Shown in pieces: positions 1 through 6,421 of a stretch of DNA of 7,716 nucleotides (its first letter is position 1; the number at the start of each line of letters is the position of its first letter). The stretch lies in assembly GCA_016762995.1 (NCBI GenBank), contig JAESUT010000134.1, positions 1-7,716 on the forward strand, written 5' to 3'. The position numbers and the translations under genes are program-made. The notes beneath the pieces are model-generated. The model did not search any database, was not told the DNA's origin, and saw nothing but the letters and a program-made list of their open reading frames with translations. Source of the stretch: Gammaproteobacteria bacterium (GTDB lineage: Bacteria; Pseudomonadota; Gammaproteobacteria; Pseudomonadales; Pseudohongiellaceae).

Positions 1-756
1 CTGTTCGCTGATGCCCAAACGCTGTTAAAGAAAATAATCGACGAGAAGCTACTAACAGCAAAAGCTGTCATTGGATTCTGGCCAGCTAACAAGACTGGGG
101 ACAACGATGTGCAGCTTTACGCGGCAGATGGGTCCGGCACTGCGCTCCGTAAATTGCACTTTTTACGACAGCAGATACCTAAAGACGCCGAACTCGCCAA
201 TCTTTGCTTGGCTGATTTCATAGCGCCAGCATCAGAAGATAGTGAATCAGATTATATAGGGGGGTTCGCTGTTACCACGGGAATAGGTGCAGATGAGCTT
301 GCTGCGACGTATGTGGCGCAAAACGACGACTATACGGCGATCATGGTGAAGGCGATCGCAGACCGCCTCGCTGAGGCGTTTGCCGAACACATGCATGAAC
401 GCGTACGCAGAGAATTCTGGGCATACGAGCCTACTGAACAATTATCGGCAACGGAGCTAATCAGCGAAAAATATCGCGGAATTCGTCCTGCACCCGGTTA
501 CCCCGCTTGCCCCGATCACTCGGAGAAAGAGACTCTCTTTGCACTTCTCAATGCAGCCGAAGAAACACAGATCGAACTGACTGAGAGTTTTGCCATGAGT
601 CCCGCGGCTAGCGTCAGTGGCTTCTACTTTGGGCATCCAGAGTCTAAGTATTTCTCTGTAGGCAAGATTACCCAGGAACAAGTAGATGATCTGGCCATTA
701 GAAATGGCAAACCGACGGCAGAAATGACAAAATTGCTCACTCCGAACTTGGAATGA
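1..756 (+). CDS. metH: Cobalamin-dependent methionine synthase, C-terminal reactivation domain (5' end outside window)
   Basis: This is the last 251 residues of MetH, which in E. coli is about 1,227 residues long. The frame is open from base 1, so the first in-window ATG at 109 is internal. MetH transfers a methyl group from methyltetrahydrofolate through cobalamin to homocysteine in the cytoplasm. The part seen here is the AdoMet-binding domain that re-methylates oxidised cobalamin. Evidence is the IGFWPAN segment (residues 29-35 of the fragment), the DDYTAIMVKAIADRLAEAF stretch, the hallmark RPAPGYPACPDH at 162-173, and ESFAMSPAASVSGFYFGHPESKY. Assuming no gaps, Glu125, Arg162 and Tyr217 fall where E. 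coli has AdoMet ligands Glu1097, Arg1134 and Tyr1189 (numbering recalled). The protein ends soon after TPNLE, a few residues shorter than E. coli MetH. Its promoter and any upstream riboswitch lie outside the window. Confidence 0.97.
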   Translation: MFADAQTLLKKIIDEKLLTAKAVIGFWPANKTGDNDVQLYAADGSGTALRKLHFLRQQIPKDAELANLCLADFIAPASEDSESDYIGGFAVTTGIGADELAATYVAQNDDYTAIMVKAIADRLAEAFAEHMHERVRREFWAYEPTEQLSATELISEKYRGIRPAPGYPACPDHSEKETLFALLNAAEETQIELTESFAMSPAASVSGFYFGHPESKYFSVGKITQEQVDDLAIRNGKPTAEMTKLLTPNLE

Positions 757-790
757 GATCTACGTAGCATTAACGGTTAGACGTAAGTCC

Positions 791-805
791 TGCTGATAAA
801 CAGCA
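791..805. other. Short inverted repeat between metH and cysI
   Basis: TGCTG-ATAAA-CAGCA can form a 5-bp stem with a 5-base loop within the 76-bp gap 757-832. No T-run follows it, so it is not a convincing rho-independent terminator and metH transcripts may read through into cysI. It could be a weak transcript-end structure or chance. I see no SAM riboswitch or clear sigma-70 promoter in this gap. Confidence 0.2.
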
Positions 806-832
806 AGTAATTCATAGAGAGCCTTAAGCATC

Positions 833-2491
833 ATGTACAGATACGACGGATACGACCATCAAATGTTAGCCGACCGGGTCGCCCAGTTTAGGGACCAGAC
901 CAATCGCTACTTAGATGGCAAACTAAGTGAGTCAGAGTTCCTTCCCCTGCGACTCCAAAACGGACTCTATATTCAACGCCTAGCACCCATGCTGCGCATC
1001 GCTGTGCCTTATGGCATGTTGTCATCCCTGCAACTACGCAAGCTTGCCTACATAGCCAATCATTACGATAAAGGCTATGCACATTTCACCACTCGCCAGA
1101 ATATCCAATTTAATTGGCCAGCTTTAGTGGATGTCCCTGACCTGCTCGCCGATCTCGCAGATGTAGAGATGCACGCCATACAAACCAGCGGCAATTGCAT
1201 TCGCAACACCACAACAGATCAATTTGCAGGCGCCGCTGTAGATGAATTGGAAGACAGCAGAGCCTATTGCGAGATCATCCGTCAGTGGTCGAGCTTTCAC
1301 CCCGAGTTCGCTTACCTGCCCCGAAAATTTAAGATTGCTGTCTGCGGCACTGTCGACGACCAGGCGGCTACCCAAGTCCACGACATCGGTATCTACATTG
1401 TTAAGGGGGCTAATGAGGAAATTGGCTTTCGCATCCTCGTGGGCGGTGGCCTCGGCCGCACGCCAGTTATAGGCAAGGAGATATTCGATTTTGTCGAGAA
1501 GAAGCACCTGCTAACAGTGCTCGAAGCAATTCTTCGCGTTTATAACCGCGAGGGGCGTCGCGACAACAAGTACAAGGCTAGAATTAAAATACTAGTGAAG
1601 GCAACAGGGGTCGAAGAATTCAAGAAAAAAGTACTAGAGGAATGGGCGCTCGTTAAAGATTCCTCACTTACACTCACCGATGAAGAAATTGAACGCTGCC
1701 AGAAATTTTTCGATGCTCCAGACTATCAAGAACTTGGCAACAGTCCCGCGAAGCTTATTGATAAATTACAGAGTAATTTACTGTTCGCGGCCTGGCATTC
1801 TCAAAATGTAAAGCCACATAAAGTCACCGGCTACTCTATTGTGACAGTTTGCTTTAAAGAGACCGGTGTCGCACCAGGCGATGTAACAGACCGTCAACTA
1901 GAGCACCTTGCTGACTTAGCAGACCAATATAGCTTTGGCGAAATACGCATAAGCCACAAACAGAATATCGTCATGGCAGATGTCCGTCAGGACCAACTCT
2001 TTGAACTGTACAAGGCATTAGAAACCGGCGCTATGGCGAGCCATAATCTCGGCCTACTAACCGACGTTATTTGCTGCCCTGGTGGAGATTTCTGCGCCTT
2101 AGCCAACGCAAAATCCATCCCCATTGCAGAATCAATTCAACGAAAATTTAATGACCATGAGGAACTCACGAATATCGGCGAGATTAACCTCAATATATCT
2201 GGATGCATGAATGCCTGTGGACATCACCACGTAGGCAACATCGGCATTCTCGGTGTCGACAAGAAAGGCGAAGAATACTACCAAGTCTCACTAGGAGGCT
2301 CATCGAAGAACAATGCTAGCCTCGGCAAGATTATAGGCCCCTCTTTTGCGCAGGAAGAAATCCCTGGAGTAGTCGAGACTATCGTTGGCGTGTATAAGGA
2401 CAAACGCAGTGGCGATGAAAAATTTATCGACACCTTCAATCGAATCGGATTAGATCCATTTAAGGAGAAAGTCTATGCCAAAGCTGATTAG
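833..2491 (+). CDS. cysI: Assimilatory sulfite reductase hemoprotein (nitrite/sulfite reductase family)
   Basis: This 552-residue protein is predicted to reduce sulfite to sulfide with six electrons, using siroheme coupled to a 4Fe-4S cluster, in cytoplasmic sulfur assimilation. The fold is a repeated ferredoxin-like half domain plus siroheme domain. The first half carries HFTTRQNIQFNW (84-95), TSGNCIRNTTTDQ (118-130) and RKFK (164-167). These match the anion-binding Arg83, Arg153, Lys215 and Lys217 of E. coli CysI (numbering recalled). The cluster/siroheme cysteines are Cys415-x5-Cys421 and Cys458-x3-Cys462, followed by GHHHVGNIGILG. The ATG at 833 gives the MYRYDGYD start usual for the Pseudomonas-type proteins, though only a weak AGAGA lies 12 bp upstream. 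No flavoprotein subunit (cysJ) is seen here. The electron donor may therefore be ferredoxin or another reductase, which is inference. A nitrite reductase role is possible within the family, but the DUF934 neighbour favours sulfite. Confidence 0.93.
   Translation: MYRYDGYDHQMLADRVAQFRDQTNRYLDGKLSESEFLPLRLQNGLYIQRLAPMLRIAVPYGMLSSLQLRKLAYIANHYDKGYAHFTTRQNIQFNWPALVDVPDLLADLADVEMHAIQTSGNCIRNTTTDQFAGAAVDELEDSRAYCEIIRQWSSFHPEFAYLPRKFKIAVCGTVDDQAATQVHDIGIYIVKGANEEIGFRILVGGGLGRTPVIGKEIFDFVEKKHLLTVLEAILRVYNREGRRDNKYKARIKILVKATGVEEFKKKVLEEWALVKDSSLTLTDEEIERCQKFFDAPDYQELGNSPAKLIDKLQSNLLFAAWHSQNVKPHKVTGYSIVTVCFKETGVAPGDVTDRQLEHLADLADQYSFGEIRISHKQNIVMADVRQDQLFELYKALETGAMASHNLGLLTDVICCPGGDFCALANAKSIPIAESIQRKFNDHEELTNIGEINLNISGCMNACGHHHVGNIGILGVDKKGEEYYQVSLGGSSKNNASLGKIIGPSFAQEEIPGVVETIVGVYKDKRSGDEKFIDTFNRIGLDPFKEKVYAKAD
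2462..2468 (+). promoter_or_regulatory. Strong Shine-Dalgarno for the DUF934 gene, inside the end of cysI
   Basis: AAGGAGA lies 6 bases before the ATG at 2475 and is within cysI codons. It fixes the DUF934 start and, with the 17-bp overlap, suggests translation of the two genes is coupled. Confidence 0.8.
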
Positions 2492-2975
2492 TAAAGACGC
2501 TGTACTCGACAATCCTTGGACGGTAATGAAAGCATCAACTGGGCCGGAGATATTACAAGCTGTTCCAGGCAAGAATTTTATCGTGCCTTTGCAATTTTGG
2601 ACGCTTTATTCCGAAGAGCTGAATGACTACGACGGCTCCATTGCGGTCTGGATAGATTCTGATGAAAGCCCTGAAAAGATAGCCGATGCACTTCATTCCC
2701 TGCCGCTGATAGCACTCAATTTTCCAGTGTTTTCAGATGGGCGTTCCTATACGAACGCACGGGAGCTAAGACAAAGGTATGCCTACAAGGGAGAGATCCG
2801 AGCTATAGGCGACGTCCTGCGCGACCAGCTTTATTATATGGCTCAATGCGGCTTTGACAGTTTCGAAATTCGCCACGATCAAGAAGCAGAACTCTGCCTA
2901 GAGGCGTTTAAAGATTTTAAGACTGGCTATCAGTCTACTATCGCAGAACCCACACCCTTGTTCAGGCGACGCTAA
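2475..2975 (+). CDS. DUF934 family protein, presumed accessory to sulfite reductase
   Basis: This 166-residue protein belongs to DUF934 (COG3749), often labelled as a putative sulfite-reduction oxidoreductase. Its biochemical role is not established to my knowledge. The family core is visible as FPVFSDGRSYTNARELRQRY at 83-102, followed by GEIRAIGDVLRDQLYYMAQCGFD at 107-129 and the characteristic C-terminal PLFRRR. No signal peptide, membrane helix or cofactor-binding cysteine cluster is seen; the only cysteines are Cys125 and Cys141. It overlaps cysI by 17 bp and has its own strong ribosome binding site, so the two are almost certainly co-expressed. Family members recur next to Pseudomonas-type cysI genes, which argues for a role in sulfite reductase assembly, electron delivery or sulfite handling. 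That role is inference. Full length for the family. Confidence 0.9.
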   Translation: MPKLISKDAVLDNPWTVMKASTGPEILQAVPGKNFIVPLQFWTLYSEELNDYDGSIAVWIDSDESPEKIADALHSLPLIALNFPVFSDGRSYTNARELRQRYAYKGEIRAIGDVLRDQLYYMAQCGFDSFEIRHDQEAELCLEAFKDFKTGYQSTIAEPTPLFRRR

Positions 2976-2991
2976 CTCGCTATAGTCGAGT
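2975..2991. other. Short inverted repeat after the DUF934 stop codon
   Basis: ACTCG-CTATAGT-CGAGT is a 5-bp stem with a 7-base loop in the 39-bp gap before the antiporter gene. A competing pairing, GCTAT (2979-2983) with ATAGC (2996-3000), is also possible. There is no T-run, so terminator function is doubtful and the antiporter gene may be transcribed from the cysI side. Confidence 0.15.
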
Positions 2992-3014
2992 ACCAATAGC
3001 AAGGCAGCTGCGCT

Positions 3015-4175
3015 ATGGAATCTGATTCCCTACTCTTCTCTTTTTTCCTCATCTTTACCGGTGCGGCGGTACTCTCAACAATTGCCCTGTTTTTTCGCCA
3101 GCCACTGCTTGTGGCTTATATCTGCGCCGGCGCCCTGCTAGGACCTTACGGCCTTGGCTACATTTCCGATGCTAGCCTACTAACCGACATCGCTGAATTC
3201 GGCATTATCTTCTTGCTGTTTTTACTCGGCCTAGATATGCAGCCAAAGAAGCTCTTATCGACCTTACGCAAGACCTTCCTAGTCACGCTTGCTAGCTCCG
3301 TTATTTTCGTTCTGCTTGGCTATTCCACAGGCATGCTATTTGGTTTTAGTCAGCTTGAGAGTCTCGTAATCGGGTTTAGCCTGATCTTTTCGAGCACCAT
3401 TATTGGCATCAAACTACTGCCCACGACCGTTCTGCATCAGAAGCACATGGGAGAATTAATGGTCGGCATCTTGCTGCTCCAAGACTTCATTGCCATTTTC
3501 CTAATCACCTTTCTAGACGCAGGGAATCTTCAGCAATCTGCGGCACTAAAAGTCTTAATCGCCTTTCCATTATTATTGGTGTTTGCCTATTTCACTACCC
3601 AATATGTCCTGATACGACTGATTGCTCGATTCGATCATTTTAAAGAATATATTTTTCTACTCGCCATTGGCTGGTGTCTTGGCTTGTCGGAACTTGGAGT
3701 CGCACTGGGGCTTTCCGCCGAGATAGGCGCGTTTGTAGCCGGCGTGGCTTTGGCGACGAGCCCAATCTCGCTCTACATTGCCGACAGACTGAAGCCTCTT
3801 CGTGATTTTTTCTTGATACTGTTCTTCTTCACATTAGGCGCGCAGTTTAATCTCTTACTATTACCCGACATTTTTGTCGCCTGCCTGGTGTTGGCAATAG
3901 CGGTACTGACGATAAAGCCTATTGTATTTCGATACTTGCTGAAGAGGTTCAGCGAGAGAGACAGACTTGCTTGGGATGCAGGCCTGAGATTAGGGCAGAT
4001 TAGTGAGTTTTCCTTACTGATCGCTTTTGTAGCAACGCAGTCTGGAGTGATAGGCGAGATCGCCTCCCTTACTATACAAGGTGCAGCGATCCTGACATTC
4101 CTAGTTTCTTCCTATATCGTGGTGCTGTTCTGCCCAACACCTATTGCGATCAATCCTAAATTACGCAGAGACTAG
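3015..4175 (+). CDS. Kef-type cation:proton antiporter (CPA2 family), membrane domain only
   Basis: This 386-residue, very hydrophobic protein is a CPA2 monovalent cation/proton antiporter (Na+/H+ exchanger fold) of the inner membrane, with roughly 11-13 helices. Family marks are LLFLLGLDMQPKKL (67-80), GFSLIFSSTIIGIKLL (120-135), the Gln156-Asp157 pair in LLLQDFIAI, LGLSAEIGAFVAGVALA (231-247), Lys301-Pro302 and LGQISEFSLLIAF (326-338). The QD pair is typical of Kef-type potassium systems rather than the DD pair of sodium/proton CPA2 porters, so K+/H+ exchange is the best guess. It ends right after the last helix. The roughly 200-residue RCK/TrkA-N regulatory domain of KefB and KefC is absent, and no such gene follows. 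The ATG at 3015 gives a normal N-terminus, and AAGG at 3001-3004 is a plausible ribosome site. It lies 39 bp after the DUF934 gene, but no functional link is evident. Ion specificity is unproven. Confidence 0.88.
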   Translation: MESDSLLFSFFLIFTGAAVLSTIALFFRQPLLVAYICAGALLGPYGLGYISDASLLTDIAEFGIIFLLFLLGLDMQPKKLLSTLRKTFLVTLASSVIFVLLGYSTGMLFGFSQLESLVIGFSLIFSSTIIGIKLLPTTVLHQKHMGELMVGILLLQDFIAIFLITFLDAGNLQQSAALKVLIAFPLLLVFAYFTTQYVLIRLIARFDHFKEYIFLLAIGWCLGLSELGVALGLSAEIGAFVAGVALATSPISLYIADRLKPLRDFFLILFFFTLGAQFNLLLLPDIFVACLVLAIAVLTIKPIVFRYLLKRFSERDRLAWDAGLRLGQISEFSLLIAFVATQSGVIGEIASLTIQGAAILTFLVSSYIVVLFCPTPIAINPKLRRD

Positions 4176-4197
4176 ACACTCAATCAATTTGCAGTCA

Positions 4198-5193
4198 TTA
4201 ACTATTCAGATTGAGCACGAAGCGTCCGTTCGCACCGCCACTTAACAGCTGTGCTAGGCTTGCATCAAGTTCGCCGAAACCAATATCGCTGCAAATATCT
4301 TCAAGCTGATCTAGCTTCCATTCTGAACCAAGCTTATCCCACAGCGCTCTTTTGGTTTCGATAGGTAAAAGTACGGAGTCGACCCCTAACAGGTTTACGC
4401 CTCGCAAGATAAAGGGAAGAACCGTGGCAGAAAAATTAGCAGACTGCACCAAGCCACAGGCAGCTACACTGCCACCGTAGCGCAGTGATTTGATCACGTT
4501 ACTTAGTGTGTCTCCGCCTACTACATCGACAGCTGCGGCCCAGTCTTCTTTTAGCATCGGTCGCTTGTTTTCCTCACCCAGCGCATTTCTATCAACAATC
4601 TCCGCTGCACCTAATTTACTAAGCGTGTCATGAGCTGCTTGCTTGCCCGTACTCGCTGCCACATCGAAGCCAAGCTTACTTAACAAGGCAACGGCAATCA
4701 TGCCAACACCACCGCTTGCGCCAGTAACTACTACCTTGCCCTGACTTGGCTCGACACCATTATTTAGAAGCTTCTCAACGCACAGCGCCGCAGTAAAGCC
4801 TGCAGTGCCTAGAATCATGCTTTCTTTCTGGCTCAACCCTGACGGTAGCTTAACGACCCATTCAGCAGGCACACGGATAATTTGTCCAAATCCGCCACTG
4901 GTATTCATGCCAAGGTCGTAACCGGTAACGAGAACCTCGTCGCCAGCATTTAGGCCTGCATCAGTGCTGCTAATGATTGTTCCAGCCGCATCGATACCCG
5001 GCGTGTGGGGATATTGCCGTGTAACAGCTTTATTGCCACTAAAAGACATAGCGTCTTTAAAGTTTAGTGAGGAATAATTAACCTGAATAAGAGTATCGCC
5101 TTCTGGCAATTCATCAACGTTGCGCTCCACCACGATCGCGCTGTATTTCCCTTCACTGTCCTCAGAAACCTGTAATGCTTTGAATTGTTGCAA
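4198..5193 (-). CDS. acuI: Acryloyl-CoA reductase / YhdH-AcuI family NADPH-dependent oxidoreductase
   Basis: This 331-residue cytoplasmic medium-chain dehydrogenase/reductase is predicted to reduce acryloyl-CoA to propionyl-CoA with NADPH. The reaction removes a toxic intermediate of propionate, 3-hydroxypropionate or DMSP metabolism. It has the YSSLNFKDAMSFSGN block (40-54), HTPGIDAAGTI (63-73), and a Rossmann motif TGASGGVG at 157-164 preceded by VVV. STGK at 181-184 is the expected NADPH-phosphate contact, and GVDSV is at 270-274. There is no zinc-binding cysteine set, as expected for this quinone-oxidoreductase-like branch. Length matches YhdH/AcuI (about 325-330). The start codon is TTG at 5193: an in-frame TAA sits directly before it, and the family N-terminus (FKAL) follows at residue 4. 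It lies 71 bp after sohB and converges on the antiporter gene. The family assignment is firm; the physiological substrate is inferred. Confidence 0.87.
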   Translation of the reverse strand: MQQFKALQVSEDSEGKYSAIVVERNVDELPEGDTLIQVNYSSLNFKDAMSFSGNKAVTRQYPHTPGIDAAGTIISSTDAGLNAGDEVLVTGYDLGMNTSGGFGQIIRVPAEWVVKLPSGLSQKESMILGTAGFTAALCVEKLLNNGVEPSQGKVVVTGASGGVGMIAVALLSKLGFDVAASTGKQAAHDTLSKLGAAEIVDRNALGEENKRPMLKEDWAAAVDVVGGDTLSNVIKSLRYGGSVAACGLVQSANFSATVLPFILRGVNLLGVDSVLLPIETKRALWDKLGSEWKLDQLEDICSDIGFGELDASLAQLLSGGANGRFVLNLNS

Positions 5194-5200
5194 TTATCTA

Positions 5201-5206
5201 TCCGCC
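5201..5206 (-). promoter_or_regulatory. Probable Shine-Dalgarno for the TTG-started acuI gene
   Basis: Read on the minus strand, GGCGGA lies 7 bases before the TTG start at 5193. The match to the anti-Shine-Dalgarno sequence is moderate. It supports the TTG because an in-frame stop immediately upstream leaves no earlier start. Confidence 0.5.
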
Positions 5207-5264
5207 CTAGTTGGTAGTTCATTAGACAAAGCTCTACGCCGCGCCTATTTATCTTAACCTGATG

Positions 5265-6356
5265 TTACTGAAACGTAGTAGTAGTCGATTTGCCGATCCA
5301 ACTCGAAAACAGTTTCTCCACTGTACCGTGCAAGGCCCCGCCAATCTTATCCTGTAAGGATTTGGGAAGCTCATACTCTACTTCGTAGACATCGGCTTCC
5401 TCGCAGGCACTTACGATGCAGTCGTCACTGGTCTTGATCTCATCAACCATATAACGCTCCTTAGCCTGAGTTCCAACCCAGGTTTCACCGGTGGCGATCT
5501 TGTCGATCTCTACACTTGGTCGGTGTTCTTTAATCCAAGCCTTAAAGATGTCGTGCATTGTTTCAACTTCTTCCTGCACCTTGTCTCGGCCTTTCTGAGT
5601 GATCTCCCCAAACTGGGTTAGCGTTCTCTTAAATTCACCGGCACTGATGATTTCATAGTCGATCTCGTTCTTCTTTAGCACTCGATGAAAGTTTGGTAAC
5701 TGAACCAACACGCCAATTGAACCAATTATTGCAAAGGGTGCCGAGACCAATCGGTCGGCCAAACAAGCCATCATATAACCGCCGCTGGCTGCGACTTTGT
5801 CTACACAGATAGTAAGAGGTATTTTCTTACTCTTTATACGCAGCAGTTGTGAGGACGCAAGTCCGTACGCATGCACCATGCCCCCTGGGCTTTCTAGGCG
5901 CAACAAAACCTCATCGAGGGGCTCAGCCAGCGTCAATATTGCAGTAATCTCCTCACGTAAAGAGGCCACTTCGTCTGCAGAAATATTTCCAGTGAAGTTG
6001 ATCACATAAACACGCTTCTTTCTTTGCTCTTCGTTACTCGCGTCTTCGGAGAGATCAGCAGACTTCTTCGCCGCTTCTTTGTCTGCCTTCGCCTGCTCCT
6101 TAGACTCGAGTTTTGCCTGCTTTTTCTCGTCTTTGTGAATTTGCTTAAGCTGATCTTTTGCAAGCACGGAATAGCGTAAGGTATCCTTCATATCGTCGAA
6201 ATGTTCATTAAGGTGGGTAACCTTGATCTGGCCCTTCTTGCCAGTCTTGCGCTGACGATTTCCACTAGCTGCGATCACGCCTACCACAATAACAATGGCC
6301 ACTACGATGGTCACCGCCTTTGCCAAAAACATGCCGTACTGAATCAAATATTCCAA
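5265..6356 (-). CDS. sohB: Probable inner-membrane serine peptidase SohB (family S49)
   Basis: This 363-residue membrane-anchored peptidase is related to signal peptide peptidase SppA. An N-terminal helix (about 10-31) anchors it in the inner membrane. A charged, Lys/Ala/Glu-rich probable coiled coil (about 65-115) links this to the S49 domain from about 116 onward. The S49 domain shows LRLESPGGMVHAYGLASSQL (152-171), the nucleophile Ser191 in VAASGGYMMACLAD, GSIGVLVQLPNF (212-223) and Lys243 in GEFKRTLT, the general base of the Ser-Lys dyad. Both sit exactly 13 residues after E. coli SohB Ser178 and Lys230 (recalled), so the catalytic dyad is intact. The start is TTG at 6356, where MEYLIQYGMFLAK aligns with the E. 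coli N-terminus and an AGGAGA site lies 7 bases upstream. In E. coli, sohB is a multicopy suppressor of htrA loss; natural substrates are poorly known. It lies between nudC (65 bp upstream) and acuI (71 bp downstream). Confidence 0.93.
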   Translation of the reverse strand: MEYLIQYGMFLAKAVTIVVAIVIVVGVIAASGNRQRKTGKKGQIKVTHLNEHFDDMKDTLRYSVLAKDQLKQIHKDEKKQAKLESKEQAKADKEAAKKSADLSEDASNEEQRKKRVYVINFTGNISADEVASLREEITAILTLAEPLDEVLLRLESPGGMVHAYGLASSQLLRIKSKKIPLTICVDKVAASGGYMMACLADRLVSAPFAIIGSIGVLVQLPNFHRVLKKNEIDYEIISAGEFKRTLTQFGEITQKGRDKVQEEVETMHDIFKAWIKEHRPSVEIDKIATGETWVGTQAKERYMVDEIKTSDDCIVSACEEADVYEVEYELPKSLQDKIGGALHGTVEKLFSSWIGKSTTTTFQ

Positions 6357-6363
6357 GCGTATT

Positions 6364-6369
6364 TCTCCT
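6364..6369 (-). promoter_or_regulatory. Strong Shine-Dalgarno deciding the TTG start of sohB
   Basis: Read on the minus strand, AGGAGA lies 7 bases before the TTG at 6356. This places initiation at TTG rather than at the internal ATG encoding Met9. Confidence 0.85.
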
Positions 6370-6389
6370 GTAGTGCTCGCTGTTTGTGC

Positions 6390-6418
6390 ATTCTGCCCCT
6401 ATTGATTAAGAAATTCAA
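6390..6418 (-). promoter_or_regulatory. Possible sigma-70 promoter for sohB
   Basis: In the 65-bp nudC-sohB gap, the minus strand has TTGAAT (6413-6418) as a -35-like box. A 17-bp spacer follows, then CAGAAT (6390-6395) as a -10-like box. Each matches consensus at 4 of 6 bases. Spacing and distance to the start fit, but the call rests on weak boxes alone. Confidence 0.3.
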
Positions 6419-6421
6419 AAC

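Noticed and set aside
791..805. Rho-independent terminator for metH
   Set aside because: The stem is only 5 bp, AT-containing, and has no following T-run.
757..832. SAM or cobalamin riboswitch between metH and cysI
   Set aside because: The gap is only 76 bp and shows no conserved riboswitch core. A metH riboswitch would lie upstream of metH, outside the window.
1124..1507. 127-residue minus-strand open frame inside cysI
   Set aside because: It lies wholly antisense to strongly conserved cysI codons, resembles no family I know and has no supporting ribosome site. It is a shadow frame.
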